From contig NZ_RAVW01000030.1 of the NCBI RefSeq assembly GCF_003611585.1, positions 1-40,234 on the forward strand: a stretch of 40,234 nucleotides of DNA, written 5' to 3'. Below the pieces are notes generated by a model, which did not search any database, had not been told where the DNA came from, and was given only the letters and a program-made list of their open reading frames with translations. Source of the stretch: Corallococcus exercitus (GTDB lineage: Bacteria > Myxococcota > Myxococcia > Myxococcales > Myxococcaceae). Both the position numbers and the translations under genes were made by a program. This document shows, in pieces, positions 32,722-40,234 of this stretch. The first letter of the stretch is position 1; each line of letters starts with the position of its first letter.

Positions 32722-33419
32722 GTGCTCCCAAGGCCATCGTCACGGACATCGAAGGCACCACCAGCTCCATCGCCTTCGTGAAGGACGTCCTCTTCCCCTT
32801 CGCCCGGAAGCACCTGGCGGAGTACGTCGCCACGCACGGACAGTCGGCCACCGTGCGCCAGTGCCTGTCCGACGCCCGCACGCTCGCGGGTGAGCCGGGG
32901 CTGGACGAGATTGGCACCGTGGCGCTGCTCCAGCGCTGGCTCAACGTGGACCGCAAGGCCACGCCGCTCAAGACGCTCCAGGGGCTCATCTGGGAGGAAG
33001 GCTACGCGCGGGGCGAAATCAAGGGCCACGTCCACGCGGACGCAGCCCGGGCCCTGCGTGAGTGGCACGCGAAGGGCCTGCGCCTGTATGTCTATTCCTC
33101 CGGCAGCATCGCCGCGCAGAAGCTCATCTTCGGCTACAGCGTGGAAGGGGATTTGACGCCGGTGTTCTCCGGCTACTTCGACACCACCACCGGCCCCAAG
33201 GTGGAGGCCGCGTCGTACACGACGATTGCCCGGACGCTGGAGCTGCCGCCCGGGGACATCCTGTTCCTCTCCGACAACGTGGCGGAGTTGGACGCGGCGA
33301 AGCAGGCGGGCCTGCGCACCGCGGCCCTGGACCGGGGCGAGGTGGCCCTGCCGCCGGGCCACGGGCACCCGGTGTTCCACGACTTCACGTCGCTCGATCC
33401 GTTCGCGCACGTGTCCTGA
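32718..33419 (+). CDS. mtnC: enolase-phosphatase E1
   Basis: Bifunctional HAD-family enzyme of 233 residues that enolises and then dephosphorylates diketo-methylthiopentyl-1-phosphate to the acireductone used by MtnD. HAD motif I is VTDIEGTTSSI (D10, E12; the x-E-x-T form is specific to MtnC). Motif II is YSSGS, the motif III Lys lies in TGPKVEAASY, and motif IV is LFLSDNVAELDAA. It starts with GTG 32718, whose last two bases begin the mtnD stop codon (GTGA). The ATG-initiated alternatives are out of frame. One fused MtnC here replaces separate MtnW/MtnX enzymes found in Bacillus. Confidence 0.95.
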   Translation: MSAPKAIVTDIEGTTSSIAFVKDVLFPFARKHLAEYVATHGQSATVRQCLSDARTLAGEPGLDEIGTVALLQRWLNVDRKATPLKTLQGLIWEEGYARGEIKGHVHADAARALREWHAKGLRLYVYSSGSIAAQKLIFGYSVEGDLTPVFSGYFDTTTGPKVEAASYTTIARTLELPPGDILFLSDNVAELDAAKQAGLRTAALDRGEVALPPGHGHPVFHDFTSLDPFAHVS

Positions 33420-33452
33420 ATCGATTCTTCATCCCGGAGCGGAGTCTCCCCC

Positions 33453-34337
33453 ATGTCGAGTTCCAACAAGCCCGTGCTGGGCATCATCGGCGGCAGCGGC
33501 CTGTACCAGATTGACGGCCTGACGGACGTCTCGTGGCGCCGGGTGTCGTCGCCCTTCGGTGAGACGTCGGACGAGTTCTGCTTCGGCCGCATCGGCGACC
33601 AGCCGGTGGTGTTCCTGCCGCGCCACGGTCGCGGGCACAAGATTCCCCCGTCGGAGCTGAACTTCCGCGCGAACATCGACGCGCTCAAGCGCAGCGGCGT
33701 CACGGACATCCTCTCCGTCTCCGCGGTGGGCAGCCTGCGGGAGGACCTGCCGCCCGGCACCTTCGTGGTGGTGGATCAGTTCGTGGACCGCACCTTCGCG
33801 CGCGTGAAGAGCTTCTTCTCGCAAGGGCTGGTGGCGCACGTGTCCATGGCGAAGCCGGTGTGCTCGCGCCTGGGCGACGCGGTGATGTCCGCGTGCGAGG
33901 GCCTGGACATCAAGGTCGTGCGCGGCGGCACGTACCTGGTGATGGAGGGCCCGCAGTTCTCCACGTTGGCGGAGAGCAAGCTGTACCGGCAGTGGGGCTG
34001 CGACGTGATTGGCATGACCAACATGCCGGAGGCCAAGCTCGCCCGGGAAGCGGAGATTTGCTACGCGAGCGTGTCGATGGTCACGGACTACGACTGCTGG
34101 CATCCGGACCACGACGCGGTGACGGTGGATCAGGTGGTCGCGGTGCTGCTGGGCAACGCGGGCAAGGCGCGCGGGCTGGTGAAGAACATCGCGCCGCTCG
34201 TGAGCCAGCACCAGACCCTGTGCCACGCCGGCTGCCAGACGGCGCTGGAGCACGCCATCATGACGTCGCCCGACGCGCGCGACCCGGCCATGGTGGAGAA
34301 GCTCTCCGCGGTGGCGGGCCGCGTCCTCAAGCGCTGA
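33453..34337 (+). CDS. mtnP: S-methyl-5'-thioadenosine phosphorylase
   Basis: Cleaves methylthioadenosine, a by-product of polyamine and quorum-signal synthesis, with phosphate to adenine and methylthioribose-1-phosphate. The 294-residue protein has the family marks: [11 protein letters not shown] (phosphate loop), [40 protein letters not shown] and the C-terminal MVTDYDCWH. These are those of human-type MTAP rather than of purine nucleoside phosphorylase. It starts at ATG 33453, 33 nt after mtnC and preceded by GGAG. Enzymes of this family often also take 5'-deoxyadenosine, which bears on the role of the aldolase gene at the end of the operon. Confidence 0.94.
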   Translation: MSSSNKPVLGIIGGSGLYQIDGLTDVSWRRVSSPFGETSDEFCFGRIGDQPVVFLPRHGRGHKIPPSELNFRANIDALKRSGVTDILSVSAVGSLREDLPPGTFVVVDQFVDRTFARVKSFFSQGLVAHVSMAKPVCSRLGDAVMSACEGLDIKVVRGGTYLVMEGPQFSTLAESKLYRQWGCDVIGMTNMPEAKLAREAEICYASVSMVTDYDCWHPDHDAVTVDQVVAVLLGNAGKARGLVKNIAPLVSQHQTLCHAGCQTALEHAIMTSPDARDPAMVEKLSAVAGRVLKR

Positions 34338-34362
34338 ACGCGGGAACAAGGAAGACACGGCG

Positions 34363-35478
34363 ATGAAAGTCCAAGGCGTTCCGATGCGCTCCATCTGGGT
34401 CGAGTCCGACGGTTGGAGCGTCGGCGTCATCGACCAGACGCGCCTGCCGCACGCGTTCGTGAAGGTGAAGCTGTCCACGGCGGATGAAGCCGGCCACGCC
34501 ATCCGCAGCATGCTCGTGCGCGGCGCGCCGCTCATTGGCGCCACGGCCGCGTATGGCGTGTGTCTGGCCATGCGGCAGGACGCGTCCGACGGCGCGCTGG
34601 AGAAGGCGCTGACCATGCTGCGGGCCACGCGGCCCACGGCGGTGAACCTGCACTGGGCGCTGGACGGGATGCGCGCGGCGCTGACGCCGCTGAAGCCTTC
34701 GGAGCGCGTCGCCGCGGCGTACCGGCAGGCGGCGGCGCTGTGCGACGAGGACGTGGCCATCAACCGCGCCATCGGCGAGCACGCGCTCAAGCTGTTCCAG
34801 GAGGCGTGGGACAAGAAGGGCCGGAAGGGCCGGCTCAACGTCCTCACGCACTGCAACGCCGGCTGGCTGGCCACGGTGGACTGGGGCACGGCGCTGGCGC
34901 CCATGTACCTGGCGCACGACGCGGGCCTGCCCCTGCACGTCTGGGTGGACGAGACGCGCCCGCGCAACCAGGGCGCGGTGCTGACCGCGTGGGAGCTGGG
35001 ACAGCACGGCGTCCCGCACACGGTCATCGCGGACAACGTGGGCGGCCACCTGATGCAGCACGGGGAAGTGGACCTGTGCATCGTCGGCACGGACCGCACG
35101 ACGGCGCGCGGGGACGTGGCGAACAAGATCGGCACGTACTTGAAGGCGCTGGCCGCGAAGGACAACGGCGTGCCGTTCTACGTGGCGCTGCCGTCGCCCA
35201 CCATCGACTGGACCATCCAGGACGGCGTGAAGGAGATCCCCATCGAGCAGCGCGAAGGCACGGAGCTCAGCGACGTGACGGGCCGGCTGCCTTCGGGGGA
35301 CATCGCCACGGTGCGGATTACTCCTCCGGGCAGCCCCGCCGCGAACTACGCGTTCGACGTGACGCCCGCGCGGCTGGTGACGGCGCTCGTCACGGAGCGC
35401 GGCGTGTGCCCGGCGACGGAAGAAGGAATGCTGTCGCTCTTCCCGGAGCGGCGCGCCCAGCGGAGCGCGGCGAAGTGA
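34363..35478 (+). CDS. mtnA: methylthioribose-1-phosphate isomerase
   Basis: Isomerises methylthioribose-1-phosphate to methylthioribulose-1-phosphate, the substrate of MtnB and possibly of the following aldolase. The 371-residue protein has the catalytic Cys in [10 protein letters not shown] (C164) and the catalytic Asp in [17 protein letters not shown] (D244), with [13 protein letters not shown] near the N-terminus; these distinguish MtnA from its eIF2B-alpha relatives. ATG 34363 follows AAGGAAGA. The gene is 25 nt after mtnP, and its stop overlaps the GTG of the aldolase gene. Confidence 0.95.
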   Translation: MKVQGVPMRSIWVESDGWSVGVIDQTRLPHAFVKVKLSTADEAGHAIRSMLVRGAPLIGATAAYGVCLAMRQDASDGALEKALTMLRATRPTAVNLHWALDGMRAALTPLKPSERVAAAYRQAAALCDEDVAINRAIGEHALKLFQEAWDKKGRKGRLNVLTHCNAGWLATVDWGTALAPMYLAHDAGLPLHVWVDETRPRNQGAVLTAWELGQHGVPHTVIADNVGGHLMQHGEVDLCIVGTDRTTARGDVANKIGTYLKALAAKDNGVPFYVALPSPTIDWTIQDGVKEIPIEQREGTELSDVTGRLPSGDIATVRITPPGSPAANYAFDVTPARLVTALVTERGVCPATEEGMLSLFPERRAQRSAAK

Positions 35479-36119
35479 GCGGGGTGGGGGGCCACCAAGC
35501 GCTGCGCGAGGCGATGGTGGCCACCGCGCGGCGGATGAACACGTCCGGGCTGAACCAGGGCACGTCCGGCAACCTGAGCCAGCGGGTGGAGGGCGGCTTC
35601 CTCCTCACGCCGTCCGGGATGAACTACGAGACGATGACGCCGGAGGACCTGGTCCTCATGCGCTTCGACGGCTCGCACGAGGGCCACCGCAAGCCGTCCA
35701 CCGAGTGGCAGCTGCACCGCGACCTCCTCCAGGCCCGGCCGGAGGTGGGCGCGGTGCTGCACTCGCACAGCATGTTCAGCACCACGCTGGCGTGCCTGCG
35801 CCGGGGCATCCCCGCCTTCCACTACATGGTGTCCGCGGCGGGCGGCACGGACGTGCGGTGCGCGGAGTACGCCACCTTCGGCACCCCGGAGCTGGCGCGC
35901 AACATGATGGTGGCCCTGGAGGGCCGCAAGGCGTGCCTGCTGGCCAACCACGGGCTGGTGGCGGTGGGCGCGGACCTGCCCGGGGCCTTCAAGCTGGCGG
36001 TGGAGGTGGAGACGCTGGCGGCCATGTACTGGCGCGCGCTCCAGGTGGGTGAACCGGTGCTGCTGGACGACGCCGAGATGGAGCGCGTGTTCCAGCAATT
36101 CCGGGGGTATGGGCAGTAG
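35475..36119 (+). CDS. class II (fuculose-phosphate-type) aldolase, candidate DHAP-shunt aldolase
   Basis: Zinc-dependent aldolase of the fuculose-1-phosphate aldolase family, 214 residues. Zinc ligands H96 and H98 (VLHSHSMF) and H159 ([10 protein letters not shown]) and the acid/base E77 (PSTEWQLH) are all present. [12 protein letters not shown] is the phosphate-binding segment. The start is GTG 35475, overlapping the mtnA stop (GTGA). From its position directly after mtnP and mtnA, the likely substrate is methylthioribulose-1-phosphate or 5-deoxyribulose-1-phosphate, giving DHAP plus methylthioacetaldehyde or acetaldehyde, as in the DHAP shunt described for R. rubrum and E. coli. This is an inference from context: fuculose phosphate or another sugar phosphate cannot be excluded by sequence alone. 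It is distinct from mtnB although both share the fold. Confidence 0.85.
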   Translation: MSGVGGHQALREAMVATARRMNTSGLNQGTSGNLSQRVEGGFLLTPSGMNYETMTPEDLVLMRFDGSHEGHRKPSTEWQLHRDLLQARPEVGAVLHSHSMFSTTLACLRRGIPAFHYMVSAAGGTDVRCAEYATFGTPELARNMMVALEGRKACLLANHGLVAVGADLPGAFKLAVEVETLAAMYWRALQVGEPVLLDDAEMERVFQQFRGYGQ

Positions 36120-36178
36120 GAAGTGCCTCGCGCACACGTTCCTGCATGATTCTCCGGGTCCCTGCCTCTAAGTCGGGA

Positions 36179-36204
36179 GGGGGAGACCCGGGTGGGTCAT
36201 CCCC
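36179..36204 (+). promoter_or_regulatory. strong hairpin between the mtn operon and the CHAT gene
   Basis: GACCC (36185-36189) pairs with GGGTC (36194-36198) around GGGT. Beyond one A-A mismatch and a G-U pair, GGGG (36179-36182) pairs with CCCC (36201-36204). It sits 59 nt after the aldolase stop and 21 nt before the CHAT gene. No T-tract follows, so it may be a weak terminator of the mtn operon or a structured leader for the next gene. Confidence 0.4.
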
Positions 36205-36224
36205 GGTCCCCAGGAGGAGTCGGC

Positions 36225-39200
36225 ATGCGGTGGGTTCTCGGGTGCATGGTGGTGATGGCACTGGGGTGTGCCTCGATCATGCCGGGCGGACGGGAGCCCC
36301 TGGATGCGCGGCTGGCGGACGCGCTCCAGGCCTATGAGCAGGCCGCGACGCTCTACGACGAGGGCCGGTACGCCGAGGCCATGGCGCCCGGGGCGCGGGC
36401 CCTGGCGCTGCGGGAGACCGTGCTCGGGGACTCGCATCCGGACGTTGCCTACGCCCTGAACCTGCTGGGGGAGCTGTACCGGCTGCAGGGGGACTTCGCC
36501 CAGGCTGGCATCCTCCACGAGCGCGCGCTGGCCATCCGGGAAGCGGTGGTGAACGACGACGCCGCGAAGGCCGTCACCGCGGCCGCGCTGCTCAGCTTCG
36601 CCGCCTCCCCCGCGATGGAGACGGACCGTCAGGCCGGGGGCTTCTACGACCACGGGCACGCCTTCGCCCGGCGGACGAACAACCTGTACAGCCTGGACAA
36701 GCGCCGCCGCATGGGCGCGTTCGCCAGCCAGGAAGCGACCCTCAACGAGAACCAGTCCGCCTACGCCGAGTCCCTCAACAACCTGGCCAACCTCTACCAG
36801 CAGCAGGGCCTCTACAGCCGGGCGGAGCCGCTCTACTCGCGCGCGCTGGACCTGCGGGAGAACGTGCTCGGCAAGCAGCACCTCACCGTCGCGGACTCGC
36901 TCAACAACCTGGCGCTGCTGTACCGGGAGCAGGGCCTCTACAACCGGGCGGAGCCGCTGTACGTGCGGGCGCTCTCCCTTCGCGAGTCGGCGCTGGGCAA
37001 GAAGGCCCCGCTGGTCGCGGACTCGCTCGACACCCTGGCCACGCTCTACCAGGACCAGGGGCTCTACAGCCGCGCGGAGCCGCTGGGCCTGCGCGCGCTC
37101 GCCATCCGGGAGGCGGCGCTCGGCAAGAAGCATCCCCTGGTGGCGGACTCGCTCAACAACCTGGCCAATCTCTATCAGGACCAGGGGCTGTATGACCGGG
37201 CCGAGCCGCTCTACGCGCGCGCGCTCGCCATCCGGGAGGCCGCTCCCGACAGCAGCGCTTCGGACCTGGCCGCCGCGCTCAACAACCTGGCCACGCTCTA
37301 TCAGGCGCAGGGGAAGTATGGCCGGGCGGAGCCGCTCTACGCGCGCGCGCTCGGGCTCTGGGAGGCGGCGCTTGGCAGGAGCCATCCGCACGTCGCCGCG
37401 TCGCTCAACAACCTGGCCACGCTCTACCGCAAGCAGGGGAAGCTCACCCAGGCGGAGCCGCTCTACGCGCGCGCGCTGGCCATCTGGGAAGAGGTGCTGG
37501 GCAAGAACCACCCGGACGTCGCCGGCTCGCTCAACAACCTGGCCAATCTCTACCGGGACCAGGGGATGTACAGCCAGGCGGAGCCGCTCTACGCGCGCGC
37601 GCTCGCCATCCGTGAGGCGGTGCTGGGCAAGAACCACCCGGACCTCGCGGCCTCGCTCAACAACCTGGCCCTCCTGCGCCTGGCGCAGCACCGCCTGGAT
37701 GACGCCGTGCCGCTGCTCACGCGCGCCTTCGCCGTCTCCGAGCAGCGCCTGCGCCGCGAGGCCCTGGAGTTCTCCGAGGCGCGGCTGGCCGGCTTCCTCC
37801 AGCACCTGCGCGCGGACGAGGAGCAGCTCTACGCGCTCGTGCGCGCGCACCCGGACTCCGCCGACGTCCGGCGTCTGGCCCTGAGCGCGGCGCTGCTGCT
37901 CAAGGGCCGCTCCGTCGAGGAGACGGCCGACATCTCCCGCGCGGTCTACCGGAGCCTGGGCACGGAGGAGCGAGGCACCTTCGAGCAGCTGCGCAAGCTG
38001 CGCACCCAGCTGGCCCGACTCTCGCTCCTCGGGCCCGGTGCGCTCGCGCCGTCCGCGTACCAGCGGCAGCTCACGGCGCTGACCGCGCAGGGCGACGCGC
38101 TGGAGGCGACCCTCGCCAGCCGTTCCGCTCCGCTGCGCGCGCTGGCCGCGCTGCCCGCGCCCGGAGACATCGTCGACCGTGTCGCCGAGGCCCTGCCGAA
38201 GGACGGCGCCCTCGTGGAGTTCATCACCTACGAGGACCGGCCCCTCGTGCAGGGAACGGGCACGTCCCAGCTGCGCTGTCTGGCGTTGGTGCTCCTGCCG
38301 GACGCGAGCATCCGCGCGCTCGACCTGGGCCCCGCCGGGCCCATTGAAGCGGCGGCCTCCAGCCTGCGGGACGCGCTGGCGCGCCGGGACGCCGCCTTCG
38401 AGGGCTCCTCCCACGCGCTCTACCAGCTCGCCTTCCAGCCGCTGCTTCCGCTGCTGGGCAAGGCCCGCCGCCTCTTCCTCTCACCGGATGGCGAGCTGGC
38501 GCTGGTGCCCTTCGCGGCGCTGCACGACGGCCAGCAGTACCTGGTGGACAGCTACGACTTCACCTACGTCACCTCCGGGAAGGACCTGCTGCCGCGTGCC
38601 CAGGAGCCCCGGCCCGCGTCCTCCGTGGTGGTGCTGGCGGATCCGGCGTTCAACACGGGGCCCCGCATCTCCGCGCTCCCCACGGGAGGCGCGTCCCTGG
38701 TGGCGGAGCGCTCTCCGTCGCGGCGCGAGGACCTGGTGGCGCGGGACTGGGCCCCCGTCCCGCTGCCGGGCTCACGCGAGGAGGCGGAGGCCATCCAGCG
38801 CCTGTTCCCGCAGGCGCAGCTGTTCCTGGGGGCGAAGGCGACGAAGGAGCGGCTGCTGCACCTGCGCACGCCCGGCATCCTCCACCTGGCCACCCACGGC
38901 TTCTTCCTGGAGGACGCCACCGCGCAGGAGAACTCGCGGGCCGTCGCGACCTTCGGCGCGCTGGGCGAGGATCCGCAGACCGCGCGCCCGCCGGATCCGC
39001 TGCTGCGCTCCGGCCTGCTGCTCGCGGGAGAGACCGCGAAGACGAGCGCTCCCGGTGCCTCCGCCTCCGACAGCGCGCTGGTGACGGCGCTGGAGCTGGC
39101 GGGGTTGGACTTGTGGGGCACGCAGCTGGTGGTGCTGTCCGCCTGTGACACCGGCCGGGGCGCGGTCCGGCGTGGACAGGGCGTCTACGGCCTGCGCCGG

Positions 39201-39461
39201 GCCTTCCTGGTGGCGGGCGCGGAGACGGTGGTGATGAGCCTCTGGAAGGTGGACGACGCGACGACGCGCACGTTGATGGAGACCTACTACCGCCACCTGC
39301 TCGGCGGGGAAGGGCTGGCCACGGCGCTGCGTGAGGCGATGCGGGAACTGCGTCGCGCGCAGCCCCATCCGCACTACTGGGCGCCCTTCATCGCCATGGG
39401 GCGGGACACGCCGCTGCGGTTGCTCGACGCGGGCGGGGTGGCTCAGGCCGGCGGCGGGTAG
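36225..39461 (+). CDS. TPR-CHAT lipoprotein (caspase-like protease domain)
   Basis: The 1,078-residue protein starts at ATG 36225 after a strong AGGAGG. The lipoprotein signal ends in VVMALGC. Two degenerate TPRs (about 25-110) are followed by eight kinesin-light-chain-type TPR units of exactly 42 residues from residue 183 (SLNNLANLYQQQGLYSRAEP pattern). A helical linker follows, and from about residue 660 a CHAT domain, the caspase/gingipain-clan cysteine protease fold. The catalytic pair is intact: H891 in LHLATHGFF and C974 in LSACDTG, and the final GGEGLATALREAMRELR to HYWAPFIAMG is the usual CHAT end. Protease activity is therefore expected, with TPRs likely binding a partner or substrate. 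A lipid anchor puts it at the envelope, unlike cytoplasmic CHAT immune effectors. Its end overlaps the convergent zincin gene by 19 nt. Confidence 0.88.
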   Translation: MRWVLGCMVVMALGCASIMPGGREPLDARLADALQAYEQAATLYDEGRYAEAMAPGARALALRETVLGDSHPDVAYALNLLGELYRLQGDFAQAGILHERALAIREAVVNDDAAKAVTAAALLSFAASPAMETDRQAGGFYDHGHAFARRTNNLYSLDKRRRMGAFASQEATLNENQSAYAESLNNLANLYQQQGLYSRAEPLYSRALDLRENVLGKQHLTVADSLNNLALLYREQGLYNRAEPLYVRALSLRESALGKKAPLVADSLDTLATLYQDQGLYSRAEPLGLRALAIREAALGKKHPLVADSLNNLANLYQDQGLYDRAEPLYARALAIREAAPDSSASDLAAALNNLATLYQAQGKYGRAEPLYARALGLWEAALGRSHPHVAASLNNLATLYRKQGKLTQAEPLYARALAIWEEVLGKNHPDVAGSLNNLANLYRDQGMYSQAEPLYARALAIREAVLGKNHPDLAASLNNLALLRLAQHRLDDAVPLLTRAFAVSEQRLRREALEFSEARLAGFLQHLRADEEQLYALVRAHPDSADVRRLALSAALLLKGRSVEETADISRAVYRSLGTEERGTFEQLRKLRTQLARLSLLGPGALAPSAYQRQLTALTAQGDALEATLASRSAPLRALAALPAPGDIVDRVAEALPKDGALVEFITYEDRPLVQGTGTSQLRCLALVLLPDASIRALDLGPAGPIEAAASSLRDALARRDAAFEGSSHALYQLAFQPLLPLLGKARRLFLSPDGELALVPFAALHDGQQYLVDSYDFTYVTSGKDLLPRAQEPRPASSVVVLADPAFNTGPRISALPTGGASLVAERSPSRREDLVARDWAPVPLPGSREEAEAIQRLFPQAQLFLGAKATKERLLHLRTPGILHLATHGFFLEDATAQENSRAVATFGALGEDPQTARPPDPLLRSGLLLAGETAKTSAPGASASDSALVTALELAGLDLWGTQLVVLSACDTGRGAVRRGQGVYGLRRAFLVAGAETVVMSLWKVDDATTRTLMETYYRHLLGGEGLATALREAMRELRRAQPHPHYWAPFIAMGRDTPLRLLDAGGVAQAGGG
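36771..37652 (+). repeat. seven consecutive 126-bp coding repeats (TPR units)
   Basis: Units begin at 36771, 36897, 37023, 37149, 37275, 37401 and 37527, an exact 126-bp period with no insertion or deletion; an eighth, degenerating unit begins at 37653. Each encodes one 42-residue TPR, starting (S/A)LNNLA. Shared blocks such as the one encoding RAEPLYARALAIRE are nearly identical at DNA level, so recombination or slippage could change the copy number. Confidence 0.85.
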
Positions 39462-40234
39462 AGGTCCTCGAGGATTTCGGAGCGCTCGGGGTACGTCCGC
39501 TCGAACTCGGCCAGGGCCTCGGGGCCGTCGTCGAGCGCGCGCATGTACTCGGACCAGGCCTCCGCGAAGTCCTCCGTGTAGACGCCGGAGTCCTCGAAGC
39601 TCTTCTCCGTGTAGTCGTTGAGGTGGTTGCCGTCCGCGGCCGCTGCGTCCGCCCAGCCGTCCGGGATGGGCGGGGGCTCGCCGGAGAGCTTCTCGAAGAT
39701 GCCGGACAGCCAGCTGTCGTTCGCGTCCTCCACCTGCCGGCCGATGAGGTGGCCGATTTCGTGGTGGAAGATGTCGTCCGTCACGTTGGCCTCGCCGCCA
39801 TAGAAGGTGATGGTGCCGTCGCCCGCGCGCGCGGCGGCGTCTTCCGGATCCGGGTCCTTCTTGATGACGACGTGCTCGAGCGAGCCGCGCAGGTCCTCCG
39901 GCGTCTCGCTGTAGGAATCAATGACCTGCGTGAGGACGTCCGCAGCGTCCACGTCGCCGCCCCTCTCGATGGACACGGTGAACGTGTCATCACCGACGCG
40001 GACGGCATAGATGTCGTTGTTGCCGAAGGGCACCGGCACGGGCGTGATGGAGACCTGCTCCGTCTTCCCGTCCGTGTTGGTGAAGGGCACCGTGCCGCCC
40101 TTCGCCAGGGCTTCTTCCACCGCGGCATGACGGGGGTTGATGAGCTTCCCGAGGTCGCCGGGCGGCAGGGGCGGGACCGGGGGGAAGAAAGGCTTCATGA
40201 GCCGGGCCGACTCGAAGCCGCTGGTCCCCTGGAA
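39443..40234 (-). CDS. zincin-like metallopeptidase domain protein, 5' end beyond the right edge
   Basis: The visible C-terminal 263 residues carry HHEIGHLIGRQ, the HExxH zinc-peptidase motif, and about 60 residues later DFAEAWSEYMRAL, which probably supplies the third ligand as in lethal-factor-like zincins. The protein is acidic and has a Pro-rich segment (FFPPVPPLPPGD) before the first domain. An ATG at 40198 could be taken as start, but it has no ribosome site and the frame stays open to the window edge (FQGTSGFESARL), so the gene most likely continues upstream. A secreted or toxin-like peptidase is plausible. It converges on the CHAT gene, and their last 19 nt overlap. Confidence 0.7.
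   Translation of the reverse strand, partial: FQGTSGFESARLMKPFFPPVPPLPPGDLGKLINPRHAAVEEALAKGGTVPFTNTDGKTEQVSITPVPVPFGNNDIYAVRVGDDTFTVSIERGGDVDAADVLTQVIDSYSETPEDLRGSLEHVVIKKDPDPEDAAARAGDGTITFYGGEANVTDDIFHHEIGHLIGRQVEDANDSWLSGIFEKLSGEPPPIPDGWADAAAADGNHLNDYTEKSFEDSGVYTEDFAEAWSEYMRALDDGPEALAEFERTYPERSEILEDLYPPPA

Noticed and set aside
36771..37776. Regular direct repeats that could suggest a CRISPR or satellite array
   Set aside because: The 126-bp period is a whole number of codons and each unit is a TPR within an intact gene; there are no unique spacers.
40196..40198. ATG 40198 as the true start of the zincin-like gene
   Set aside because: No ribosome site precedes it and the same frame remains open to the window edge, so the gene probably begins outside.

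Overview
The window is high-GC DNA with strong G/C preference at third codon positions, so nearly every real gene casts long open frames on the opposite strand. Lipoproteins, Hanks-type Ser/Thr kinases, very large TPR proteins and GTG/TTG starts with short overlaps point to a myxobacterium (Myxococcota, Myxococcus/Corallococcus type). This placement is inferred from gene style, not from a marker gene. No tRNA, rRNA, IS element, CRISPR array or replication origin was seen. Coding is dense: no gene-free gap exceeds about 170 nt.

Layout. (a) 1-2775, minus: an acyl-CoA oxidase-like enzyme with a TerB-like N-terminus, overlapping by 4 nt a SnoaL-like lipoprotein that runs off the left edge. (b) 2927-6800: a cardiolipin synthase/phospholipase D-type enzyme, endonuclease III, an apparently frameshifted JAB/JAMM-like lipoprotein with a small secreted companion, and a GNAT acetyltransferase. 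(c) 6967-14168, plus: a 1,919-residue polytopic membrane protein with an N-terminal zinc ribbon, an NlpC/P60-type lipoprotein hydrolase and a small basic/acidic-tailed lipoprotein. (d) 14182-17529, minus: a Ser/Thr kinase fused to a class III cyclase-like domain that seems catalytically degenerate, followed by an exported subclass B1 metallo-beta-lactamase with all six zinc ligands. (e) 17687-29224, plus: a 3,179-residue TPR protein, a lipoprotein, QueC (queuosine/7-deazaguanine synthesis) and a VanX-type D-Ala-D-Ala dipeptidase. (f) 29323-31425: a DWG-type Ser/Thr kinase with a C-terminal membrane anchor and a membrane-anchored alpha/beta hydrolase. (g) 31550-36119: a six-gene methionine-salvage operon, mtnB-mtnD-mtnC-mtnP-mtnA plus a class II aldolase. 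(h) 36225-end: a TPR-CHAT lipoprotein built on an exact 126-bp repeat period, convergent with a zincin-like protein that runs off the right edge.

The most interesting system is (g). MtnP and MtnA turn methylthioadenosine into methylthioribulose-1-phosphate. From there, MtnB-MtnC-MtnD lead back towards methionine, while the terminal aldolase could cleave the same intermediate to DHAP plus an aldehyde (a DHAP-shunt branch). Both branches appear to be encoded in one transcription unit. It is preceded by a leader with a candidate promoter and a perfect 8-bp inverted repeat. The other items worth following are the kinase-cyclase fusion beside a B1 beta-lactamase, the frameshifted JAB lipoprotein, and the CHAT/zincin pair.
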